From: Vesta saturnalis
Taxonomy: Eukaryota > Arthropoda > Insecta > Coleoptera > Lampyridae
DNA: 64,000 bases
Reading direction: 5' to 3'
Assembly: GCA_036346205.1 (NCBI GenBank)
Contig: JARFJB010000896.1
Span: forward strand, 1,644,001-1,708,000
Both the position numbers and the translations under genes were made by a program. Below, in pieces: positions 55,179 through 64,000 of this stretch (positions are counted from its first letter, which is position 1; each line of letters begins with the position of its first letter). The notes under the pieces were generated by a model. It did not search any database and was not told the DNA's origin. It saw only the letters and a program-made list of their open reading frames with translations.

Positions 55179-55228
55179 GGCCCCTGCGCAAGGATGACAC
55201 GCAAAATCGTGAAGCGTTCCACATTTTT
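55122..55228 (+). ncRNA. U6: U6 spliceosomal snRNA
   Basis: Full-length 107-nt U6. The sequence from ATACTAAAATTGG through the ACAGAGA box and AGC triad to GCGTTCCACATTTTT is identical to the conserved animal U6 as I know it, and it ends in five T's, the Pol III terminator. The 5' stem-loop differs from the common animal form in two base pairs, and each change is compensated, so GTACTCGC still pairs with GCGGTAC around the TTCG loop. U6 pairs with the 5' splice site and with U2 in the spliceosome active centre. A (T/A)-rich element at about -30 and TGACCTTATCATAAATAC at -56 to -39 could be TATA and PSE elements, but this is weak. It may be a functional variant or a recent retrocopy. Confidence 0.95.
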
Positions 55229-55437
55229 AAAACTATAACTTAAAAAAAAGTATAAAGCAAAAGTAAACCTTTTCTCTAAGGAGTGGACCCGAACAGGTAT
55301 ACATTGTTGCAATAACGATGAATTCATAGAGAACTAATAAAATATTTATTTAAGTAACACGGCTCGCGACAATAAAACTGATTTGATAAATAAATATTAA
55401 ATGACAGTGAAATAACTATAACTCGAAAAGCTACAAA

Positions 55438-55487
<50 letters not shown>

Positions 55488-55515
55488 AAAAAAAATAAAA
55501 TAAATAAATAAATAA
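55229..55515. other. Spacer and (AAAT)n microsatellite
   Basis: No gene. At 55,434-55,515 an A-rich run passes into about 18 AAAT units. It could be the tail of a retroposed transcript that began at the U6, but no family is recognisable between. Confidence 0.6.
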
Positions 55516-55774
55516 TAATTGAATCATTTGGTCGCTAATAAATACCAGCAAGTCCGGTGAGGGGCGCGGAATCCAGGAATCGAGTATAGAGCAGTATGGT
55601 AGAAACGCGTGATGTGATCGAAGGGCAGGTAAGAAAGAAAAAAAAGAAAAAAAAAATGTATATGTATATTTTGAGATTCATACAGTAAGTATACGATCTA
55701 TTATTTATATCTAGCTTTTATGTCGTGACAGTAGACATAACTGTCCGGTAGTAGGACGATACCGTTAGTAGGGA

Positions 55775-56920
55775 ATGCTACATCGTCCGGGGCACGATTT
55801 GGCCAGTAACCGGTCTGCTCGCTATGATATTACTCAAGAAAACAATACAATTGCCTCGGATCGACCTGGCTACAAGGGGCGGTCAAGGTCGAAACAGACA
55901 GGCCCCGTTGCTGACGACTGTGCAAGGAATGAATGGCGAGTCGGTACGTGGAATGTTAGAGGTATGCATGGTAAAGAATTTGAAATTGCGAATGTAATGT
56001 ACGAAAGACACCTTGATATTCTGTGTGTATCGGAGACAAAGCGCAAAGGAAAGGATGCTGTGGAGATGGAGGATGGCAGCCTGGCACTATGGTCAGGAGT
56101 TGAGACGGAAGTGCATGGTGCAAAAGGAGTTGGGGTGATCATAAGTGAAAGAGCGAAAAGATGTGTTAAACAGTACGAATTAGTATCTCCCGGGTAATAT
56201 GGGTTAGAATGAAAGTGGAGTTTCGAAGAATTTTTCTTATTGCATGCTATGCACCGGTGAATGGAGAAAGAGACCAGGAGCGTGAGAACTTCTGGAATGA
56301 GGTAGAGAACGTGTTGAACGTATGTAAGCCAAACGAAAGAGTGATTATATTGGGGATATGAACGGATGGGTGGGTGTACAGAGAGAACATAGTGAACGCG
56401 TTCTAGGAAAGTTCGGAGACCAAAGAACCAATGAGAACGGTGAACACCTGCTGAACATCTGTGTGGAGAGAAGCCTGTTTGTATCCAATACGTGGTTTAA
56501 ACATAAAATGTGCATATGTATACATGGCAAAGAGGTGAATCTAAAAGTATGATAGACTTGATAGTGTATGATGAACGGCTTAGAAACCTGGTGAAAGACA
56601 CAAAAGTAATGCGCGGAGCGGAGTGTGGATCGGACCACTTTTGGTTGTATCGAGAGTGTGTTTAGGGCAAAAGTGGGTGTGGAGAAGGAAAGCAAACGTA
56701 GTGCGAACGTCCAGAATTAGGGTTGACAAACTAGTGGATAATGGTGCGAGAATGAAATACGTAGATGCTGTGAATAAAGAGTTGAATGTGAATGAAACAG
56801 TGTGGAACGAACAAATAAAAGACACTGACGTTGAAAGTGCATGGATAAGCTTGAAAAACTCTGTTGTCAATTGTGCCGTGCGAATATGTAGAAGAGTGAT
56901 TGTAGGTACACAGAAAAAAT
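55775..56920 (+). pseudogene. RTE-like endonuclease domain
   Basis: WRVGTWNVRGMHGKEFEIAN, then LDILCVSETKRKG (Glu), KGVGVIISERAKR, IACYAPVNGE, VIILGDMNGWVG and a GSDH motif near 56,630. These are the catalytic landmarks of apurinic-like endonucleases in order. There are frameshifts or stops near 56,195, 56,345, 56,550 and 56,640. The domain nicks target DNA in this class. Confidence 0.85.
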
Positions 56921-57226
56921 GAGCTTGGTGGAATGAGTCGGTAAAAAAGGCAGTAAGTAAGAAAAAGATGCGTACATGGCAATGATTGCTGCAAAAATGA
57001 GACTGAGAAGAAACGATTGTATGAGGTGTACAGATTAAGAAACAAAAAGCGAAGGAGGCAGTGAGAATAAGTAAAGAGGAAGTGATGGCTGTGAAGGAGA
57101 GAAAATGCAGAATGATTTTGAGGGAAACAAAAACTCTTCTGGAAATGGGTCAAAATACAAACGTGGCCCAAAACAGAACGCTGCAGGAGTGATGAATGAT
57201 AGAAACGAAATAGTATGGGACGATTG

Positions 57227-58884
57227 TGAAGTGAGGAAATGCTGGCAAGAATATTTCGGAAAGCTGTACAGTAGTGAGGAAAGTAAGACTGAAGGGTTAA
57301 ATAAGGAGAATATAGAAGAAATGATGAATGAAACTGAGAAGGATATTGGAATAAATGAGGTAGAGAAAACGGTAGGAAGGTTGAAAAACGGCAAGGGAGC
57401 AGGCGTAGATGAAATCACTGGTGAAATGCTCAAGTATGGTGGTGCAAAGCTTATACGAAGATTGCGTGAATTATTCAATGTATGCCTTATGTGTGGAAAA
57501 GTGCCGAGTGATTGGAAGAGCGCGATCATTGTACCATTGTATAAAGGTAAGGGGAACAAGAGTGATTGTAAGAACTACAGAGGAATAAGCTTGCTCAGCG
57601 TACCTGGTAAAGTATTTGGAAGAATACTGATTGATAGAGTACGAGAAACTACACAATCTAAGATGGGGGATGTGCAAGGTGGCTTCATGCCAGGAGAGGA
57701 TGTGTCGATCAGATGGTTGCTCTCCAGCAGGTGATCGAAAAGTGTTTAAAGGTAAAAAGGAAGTTGTACTGTGCGTTTGTAGATCTGGAGAAAGCATATG
57801 ACAGAGTGAATAGAGAAGATGTGGGAAATATTAAATGAATATGGCGTAAATAAAGGTCTAATAAATGGAATAAGGGCAGTATACAACGGTAGTCGGGCAT
57901 GTGTTAGAGTGAGAGGAGAGGTGAGTGAATACTTTAATATTGAGCAAGGAGTGCGACAAGGCTGTGTGATGTCACCGTGGTTGTTCAATATATACATGGA
58001 TAAATGTCTTAGACAAGCATGTAACGATACAAATGGTGTAATGGTTGGTGACGTAAATGTACGACTCCTGGTGTATGCAGATGACACAGTCTTATTAAGT
58101 GACAGTGCGGATGAGCTGCAAACCGCTCTGAGGAAGTTTGATACAGTTTGTGAGAGCATGGACCTAAAGGTAAACGTGAACAAAACTCAGATTGTGGTGT
58201 TCAATCGGGAAGGTGGAAAGGAGAGTAGAGTATTTACTCTGCAAGATGAAATGTGAGCAAGTGGACGAGCTGGTATATCTCGGTAGACTGTTTACTGCAG
58301 ATGGTACAATTGAGAGCGAAATTGGACGAAGGATCAATGCTGGAAGGAAAGTGATTGGAAGTATGTGAACGATAATGAGAAACGAAAGCATGAGTCTAGC
58401 TGCAAAACGAGCAATCTGTAACGGCGTATTGGTCCCGTCAGTACTGTATGAAAGTGAGATATGGGTATGTCAAAAAAAGCACGAAAGAAAAATAAATGCC
58501 GTGGGTATGAGATTTCTGAGAAGCGCATGTGGTAAAACGAGAAGGGACAAGATAAAAAATGAATGCATAATGAAGGAGTGTGGTGAGGAAAAGACGATGA
58601 TGGATAGATATAAAAGTTGTACATTACGTTGGTTTGGTCACATTGAGAGAATGAACAACGCAAGATTAACAAAACAAATATATGTGGGTGAGGTTAGGGG
58701 AAAGGCCGGGTCTGGTAGGCCGCGTAAAACTTGGCTGAATGTAGTAGAATCTATGATAAAGGAAAGAAAGATAAGAAGTTTTAAAAACAAAAGGGCATGT
58801 CAGAGACTATGTATGAATCTTGCGGAAGCTAGGGAGGTATGCGGAGATAGGAAAGCATGGAGAAAGATTGTGAATGAAAAATAA
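57227..58884 (+). pseudogene. RTE-like reverse transcriptase and C-terminal domain
   Basis: VRKCWQEYFGKLYSSEESKT, NGKGAGVDEITGEMLKYGG, VPSDWKSAIIVPLYKGKGNK, CKNYRGISLLSVPGKVFGRI, a frameshift near 57,700, FVDLEKAYDRVNRE, VRQGCVMSPWLFNIYMDK and LLVYADDTVLLSDSADELQ with the catalytic YADD at about 58,076. After a stop at 58,254 the C-terminal part continues (58,375-58,884) with MRFLRSACGKTRRDKI and RWFGHIERMNNARLTKQIYV up to the natural stop. Five or so lesions are visible. Compared with the 29,321 copy this one is slightly more damaged but longer. Confidence 0.88.
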
Positions 58885-58975
58885 ATAAGAGGCAGGGATT
58901 GTTTTGCCTACCCCGCAAGGGAATGGCGTGAAGGTTAAGTAAGTAAGTAAGTAATATAAAAATTCCTATTTATAG

Positions 58976-60510
58976 ATCAAGGAGATTCATGTAATAGACG
59001 AGGAGAAGAACCTGTCCCTGCGTCTGTACCTACAGATGTCGTACACAAAGAAGTTGCTCCTGATGGCAAAATATGAATTGAAGCAGTGCCTAATTCACAA
59101 CAAGGAGGACACCTTCCTATTCATAACATTTTAAGAGAATCTCCTGGACCTAGACCACACGGAAAAACACATGTAGGTGACGAATGTATCAAGTGCTTGG
59201 CATTTGTTCATAGACCACTGTATCCTCACACATATACAGAAATGCACAATAATCGAGGTTCACAGAGTATTAGGAAATAGCAACTGGTCGATGTCCACTG
59301 GAAATAGAAGCATTTATTGCAATAATTTATTCTCGTGGTGTTAGTGGTTGCAGAACTACAGACCTCCACAGCTTATGGCCAGGCTCCTGGGGCCTCTCTT
59401 TCTGTAGGAAACCATGAGCAGGAATAGATTCTGTGAAATTATGAGATTCCTGAGGTTCGACAAGAAATCTACACGCTCTGTACGTTTGCAGACGGACAAA
59501 TTTGCGTTAGTGTCTGCTGTTTGGAACAAGTTCATTGAAAACTGCACTATACGTTACAAACCCGGACCTAACATAACGATTGATGAGCAACTTTTCCCAA
59601 GTAAAACTAGGTGCCCGTTCACACAATTCATGGCTTCAAAACCTGACAAGTATGGTCAAAAGTACTGGTTAGCGGTAGATGTTGATACAAAGTACCTTAC
59701 AAATGGTTTCCCTTATCTTGGAAAGGATACTGCAAGGTGCCAAGATGAAAGAGTTTCTGATTATGTAGTGATCCGTCTTATGCAACCATTTCTTTCTAAA
59801 GGCAGAAATGTCACTACAGATAATTATTTCACTTCCCTCAAACTTGCTGAGACATTGAAAGGGAAGTCAATCTCCATCGTGGGAACTGTGAACAGAGCGA
59901 GATTGGAAATACCATCTGCAGTGAAGACTTTGAAGGCCCATCTCTATTCAACAAAAATCTTGAAACATGATGACATTGCCCAAACGGTTCATCAAGGGAA
60001 AAAAGCAAAAAATGTCCTGGTAATGTGTTATCTCCATCCTACTGTTGCTGTAGATACAAATGAGAAAAAAACTCCTGAAACTATAAGTTATTACAAGACA
60101 AAATTTGGGGTTGACATAGTGGATCAAATGGCCAGGGAGTATTCCGTCAAGGCTTCCTCTAGAAGATGGCCTGTACACTCCTTGACCTTCCTGGAATAAA
60201 TGCATATGCATTATTCAGGTCCATTACTGGGAAAAAAATTAAAAGACGTCAGTATCTTCAGCAACTTGCAGAGAAACTAAACTCTGAGTACTTGAAGAGT
60301 CGCCCACTTCGTAGGACAACAAGAGATAATGGAGACAGTGGTGATGAAACTGAAGAGGAAATGGCACCAAAACGGGGAAGGTGTCAAATTCTTAAATTCT
60401 GCAACTGTAATAAAACTACCTCTAAATGCACTGTTTGTAAGAAAATGCACAATGAAAATCAAATACAAATGTGTCAATTGTGTAGAAGGATGAACTATTC
60501 AGAACTGTGA
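58976..60510 (+). pseudogene. piggyBac transposase exon 2 (catalytic and Cys-rich domains)
   Basis: The sequence enters with QGDSCNRRGEEPVPA and HNILRESPGPRPHGKTH (59,125-59,180), then frameshifts. The main stretch 59,414-60,199 starts MSRNRFCEIMRFLRFDKKST and holds the catalytic Asp in TIDEQLFPSKT (residue 57), the Asp in VTTDNYFTS (136) and the pair in FGVDIVDQM (234, 237), all intact. A frameshift at about 60,170, after RRWPV, leads into LDLPGINAYALF and the C-terminal Cys-rich zinc finger (CNCNKTTSKCTVCKKMH...CQLC). Family length and order fit PGBD4-like piggyBac. Only a few lesions inactivate it, so this is a fairly young copy. Confidence 0.92.
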
Positions 60511-60716
60511 TTGTGTTATTTTTACCTTCTTCAGTGTAAATTTACATTCAAGTAAACTTAATTAACATGTAATTGATGAGAAAAAACATTAAAGTGTAAT
60601 AAATAAATATAATTTTTAAAAAAATAATCAAGAATATAGCATTTATACACAAGGGGTCAAATTAACCCCTTTTGGCGTTAGAGGGGTTAGGGAAAGGCTG
60701 GGCGTCCTAGTGTTAA

Positions 60717-61686
60717 AAGACTATTCAATTTCTACGTTTTATTATATCACATATGGATTATGGGTGTAAACTAATTCATCACTTTCACAGACAGCTTCCG
60801 CAAACGCTTTTGGTACTTTAATTCCTAATGTCAAAATAGAAAATTACTGAAAAAGTTAGTTTCCTCTCCAATGTACAACAAGAAGAAAACAAAAAGGATT
60901 GAGTAAATTGGAACATATCCAACAAAACGATAGAATACTTGTTTATCAATAATAAAAGTTTCACATTCTACAAATTCGAGGGAAAATGACCTTCAAAAAA
61001 GAGCTGGAACCGGAAGCTTATTTTAGCTCTACACCACAAAACACTGCCCTTCCCAGTATTTATTCGAGTCGATAAAAAGTTTTATCTTTAAGTTTTTCGT
61101 TTCTAAAAAAAAATTACGTAAAATTTTGAAAACTGAATTCTTTGTAAAAGAATCTCAAAAACTGATCCTGTTTACGTTTTCGTGTTGTGTGGAATACCGT
61201 CACTAATACGGGAATGGGTTTAGAAAATTACGGACATGTAGTGCTGTTTCAAATAGTTCTGTAGTTTTGATGTGAAATCCGCTTCACCAGACATTTAATT
61301 GCTGTGCTCAATAGCATAATTAATAAGCTTATCGTTGTTTCATGGCACTTGATAAAAGTTACCACTTACTGATCCAAGGAGGTTCTATTGATGTCATAGT
61401 TACTCGTTTATGGAAATTAAACCGTAATTCGTGATGTACTAGGTCATGTATGTTTACGCGTATTTAAGTATCGTTTTGCAGCAATTGCATACTTCTCCGG
61501 ATTAATGGTGCTGGTACTTGTAATATGTGTTTGAACGACCTGTATATATACGTATTTTTTTTTCTTTTCGTTTCTTTTTCTATTGCCTCAGTTCTCAGTT
61601 TAAGCCTAACGAAATTTGTTGTTTTTATGTGTCTTCATAAAGTTAAAATTAAATTGACATACTTTCGCTATAGTGAATCTCTAGAA
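60717..61686. other. Gene-free interval
   Basis: AT-rich, with no coding region, RNA gene or TE end recognised. Confidence 0.5.
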
Positions 61687-62740
61687 TTAACCCTTAAGTG
61701 CATGATTTTTTGAGTTTTGACCAAAAAATTACTTTTGATTAGGACATTGAAAAAAAATACAAGCAAATTAACAAAATTTATTGTCAAATAACAGTTAGTT
61801 CCAGATTTGCAACTTCATGCATAAACCGTAATTTAATAATGTACCAGAAATGCAACATCATTCATTAACTGCTTTTCGTGAAAAGACTTAAAGCAGTTTT
61901 TTTCTTATTAAAACAAAGTACTATAGCACATTTTTCACATATAAGGTCTGTAAAACTCGAACATTTAGGAAATTTACATCGTGTTCTCTTTTCATCAAAC
62001 AGAGGACAATGTCCAATGTGACCAGTTCTCACAGGAGGAACATGTTGAGCGTGCCCTCTGTGTTTTTTTGCTTGGCTTTCATTTTTAATATCGGAGGGCC
62101 GACCCCTGGAGGGTGTATTTTTAATGTTGGTGTAGCACAAACAGGTGGCAATTTCTTCTGTAAATTGTGCCAGGAAAATTATTGGCTTCTCTAAGCCTTT
62201 AATTGTCAATACCCTTTTATACAAAAGCCAGGAATTCACAATCATCAAATCTAGTAAGTGGTGGAAAATGGAAGGTAGCACTTTCTGAGTTTTTGAATAA
62301 TTTTGTAACGACCTATCAAGCTATCCATGAGGTCGATCACACTCATATGTTTATTATAAAATTTAACTACAGTGGGACATCCAATTTCTATGTTCTTTTT
62401 TTTTCTTTTTGTCGAATCTTTTAACATTACCCATTGGATTTTTCCAGTTAAAGCGGACACAAGCTGGACACATTTATAATCTTTCCAAATTGCGGCAGAG
62501 ACATCAACACCATCAATAGTCGTTACAAATTCATCCGAAAATCCTCGGTTTTTGAGTTGTAAGTCTTGTTCGTAAGGTAGTAGTAGGTAGTGATATTATC
62601 TATTTGATAATTTGAATCGGCAACACTATCATCATCCGAAAAGTCAAGTCCGTGTTCACTATCTGACCAACCCTCCCAAATTTCAAGCATTTCCTGCTCA
62701 CTCAGGGGTTTTTTGTTGCGTTCAGAGTAACTCATATTTT
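61687..62740 (-). mobile_element. Core-deleted piggyBac element of a third family
   Basis: TTAA at 61,687-61,690 is followed by CCCTTAAGTGCATGA, a plausible piggyBac terminus. The transposase relic follows on the minus strand. The opposite TTAA terminus was not found, so the right limit is set by the transposase start. Confidence 0.6.
61860..62735 (-). pseudogene. piggyBac transposase relic lacking its catalytic core
   Basis: The N-terminal part starts at ATG 62,735 (MSYSERNKKPLSEQEMLEIW) with an acidic FSDDDSVAD tract. It then passes directly to GKIQWVMLKDSTKRKKKN, VVKFYNKHMSVIDLMDSLIG and IFHHLLDLMIVNSWLLYKRV, the C-terminal third. The C-terminal finger (RCKFPKCSSFTDLICEKCAI) ends the protein. 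Two of the three catalytic Asp regions are therefore deleted, and frameshifts lie near 62,520 and 62,255. It belongs to the PGBD2/3-like group by the NKHM--IDLMDS pattern. Confidence 0.8.
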
Positions 62741-63978
62741 GTATTTTGTTCACAAGCGTTGGGTGTAACGTCACGAAATACAAAGTTAAAGATGTCATTG
62801 AAACCCTACAGCTGATTTGTGCACACGCTACTTTAGTATTTGAACGTGGAGATATTTTAAGATTTGTTCTAGAGCCAGGTTTCGAAGCATCTCCGACGTA
62901 CACCTGCAGATAGGAAACGTAAGGTAAGTGAGATCTTTTGACCGTTTAAGGCTGATTTATGTGGCGCCCTTTACTTGACTTTATTTTAATTACGACGCAC
63001 GCTTATTTACGACTTTCGGCAATACGACTAACTACCTTCAGTATTTTTAAATTCAAAAACACGTCCATGCCCTCCGTCCCACCAAGCTAGCCCGGTGCAC
63101 TCCAATTATCTGTTACCTGCCGTTTTAGTTTCATTTTCGACCGTAACATACTCCAGAAATAGGGAATATTATCATATTAAGGTATGTATGTTATTTAAAC
63201 TTTAACGATTCTTTAACGATTAAGAAAACTTAGTAGTATTCAAACAATACCTTTACGTTACATCACTGGGCGGAAGGAGTCTCAAAGACAGTGTATATGT
63301 TGTTTCAAACACTAATGCATGTGTCAGCTTTATTTTTCTTATTTCAGTTTAAGTTTTAATTTAGTTGTGGATACTTGATATCTGAACGATATTGCCATTA
63401 AGCCTTGGGTCCACTTAAGATACCATTTTACCTAAGAATTAGGGTAACAAAATTAGTGTTACATTGCAGTTTTGTCTAAACGTGTAGTATAGCAAAACAG
63501 AATATTATGTATTTTCCAAGTAAGAACAATTTTAATAATGATATTTAAATTGCTAAAGAAGTTAAGTAACTAGAAATTAGGTAACTAGTCGTTTGTAATA
63601 TCATAGGTACTTATTAATTTTAATTGTTAAAGTGAAGGGGAATTAGGTTATTTATAGTTAATACAAAAATAATTTTTACAATGTAGAATTCAATGCATTA
63701 TTAGGTTATCCCCAGTAAGCGCGCCGGTGTACTTTGTGCACCTGTCGCGCCATCTGGATTAAACAATGACGCGTCAATGGAAGTAGAGACAATACCTTTC
63801 AATAAACATCTTATCTATATAACCTTTAATTTTCAGCCTTCGACGTGCAAGTTTATGAGATTTGCAGTTAATTGTTTCTGATAAAGTGTATCTGGTGCCT
63901 AAAGCACACCCCGCGAGCATTTAAGTAAAATGTAGGTATTTTTTAACTTGCACCTCAGCACATTTCGTTACTTTACTA
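62741..63978. other. Gene-free interval
   Basis: No gene is recognised. 63,100-63,190 weakly resembles 24,750-24,850. A GC-richer string with CGCGCCGGTGTACTTTGTGC lies at 63,720. Confidence 0.45.
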
Positions 63979-64000
63979 TATATATATATATATATATATA
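63978..64000. repeat. (TA)n microsatellite at window edge
   Basis: Eleven or more TA units running into the end of the window. Confidence 0.97.

Larger units (their letters stand above)
55516..58953 (+). mobile_element. RTE-like LINE, longest copy
   Basis: Contains endonuclease, reverse transcriptase and C-terminal tail in order on the plus strand, and ends GGAATGGCGTGAAGGTTAAG followed by an AAGT repeat (to 58,953). The 5' limit is uncertain; GC-richer sequence starts after the AAAT array near 55,530. Two shorter copies (17,625-17,890 and 29,321-31,031) lie in the window. Short tandem tails such as AAGT, a single endonuclease-polymerase ORF and the tail motif FLRSACGKTRRDKI support an RTE-type assignment, which I hold as probable. 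Confidence 0.8.
54864..58975 (+). other. Probable piggyBac intron enlarged by insertions
   Basis: Bounded by GTGAGTATT and TTCCTATTTATAG, matching splice donor and acceptor consensus. The exon phases on both sides agree. The content is entirely foreign: (ATT)n, a U6 gene, (AAAT)n and an RTE-like LINE. The alternative is that the LINE and U6 simply landed in the coding sequence and the splice-like borders are chance. Confidence 0.55.
54110..60712 (+). mobile_element. piggyBac element with intact TTAA-flanked ends and large internal insertions
   Basis: The ends CACTAGAACGCCCAG (left) and CACTAGGACGCCCAG (right, reverse complement) differ at one position and are flanked by TTAA (54,106-54,109 and 60,713-60,716). 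Just inside each end is a short palindrome, GGGGTCAAAATGACCC on the left and GGGGTCAAATTAACCCC on the right. The transposase gene is on the plus strand in two parts (54,660-54,863 and 58,976-60,510). Between them is 4.1 kb bounded by splice-like signals, holding a U6 gene and an RTE-like LINE. Confidence 0.93.

Noticed and set aside
55324..55551. 75-residue minus-strand open frame rich in Phe, Ile and Leu
   Set aside because: Translation of the AAAT microsatellite.
57035..57559. 174-residue minus-strand open frame
   Set aside because: Antisense shadow of the RTE-like reverse transcriptase on the plus strand.
62900..63000. Right terminus of the third piggyBac
   Set aside because: No inverted copy of CCCTTAAGTGCATGA next to TTAA was found in this stretch.

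Overview
This AT-rich window is eukaryotic, most likely from an arthropod and probably an insect. It is almost entirely transposable-element (TE) territory. I recognise no intact host protein gene. The evidence is a textbook U6 snRNA gene plus relics of animal TE groups: Polinton/Maverick, piggyBac, a mariner-type element with a DUF4817-like helix-turn-helix, hAT, pogo, BEL/Pao, Penelope, RTE-like LINEs and Jockey/CR1-like LINEs. Nearly every TE coding region has frameshifts, in-frame stops or deletions.

Layout. 1-7,790 holds Polinton-derived ends flanking a BEL/Pao pol fragment, then a foldback (palindromic) Polinton derivative with several tandem-repeat arrays. 7,790-17,000 is mostly gene-free, with one LINE fragment. 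17,100-22,800 holds LINE fragments, a Penelope-type terminal hairpin, a longer Jockey/CR1-like LINE and a decayed piggyBac. 22,800-36,500 is sparse, with a pogo relic, a 5'-truncated RTE-like LINE, a small hAT with intact ends and a Penelope element with inverted terminal repeats.

36,575-53,152 is the centrepiece. It is a mariner-type element of about 3 kb with unusually long terminal inverted repeats, swollen to 16.6 kb by three nested insertions. Each insertion has its own exact target-site duplication: a piggyBac (TTAA), an 8.9-kb Polinton (ATTAAG) and a 2.4-kb solo-LTR candidate (ATAG). The Polinton keeps a virion-type gene set on the minus strand: packaging ATPase, two Polinton-specific proteins, chromodomain integrase, penton-like minor capsid protein, a small basic protein, major capsid protein, a KELA-type protein and half of the cysteine protease. 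It has no DNA polymerase B, and its major capsid gene is split by a further 574-bp inverted-repeat element (duplication GTAC).

54,110-60,712 is a second complete-ended piggyBac. Its transposase gene appears to contain an intron (GTGAGT...TATAG), and inside that intron sit a full-length U6 snRNA gene and an RTE-like LINE. A third, core-deleted piggyBac lies at 61,687-62,740.

The interest lies in how the elements interlock: datable nesting order, a foldback virus-like transposon, a U6 copy with paired compensatory changes, and palindromic subterminal motifs shared by two piggyBac families.
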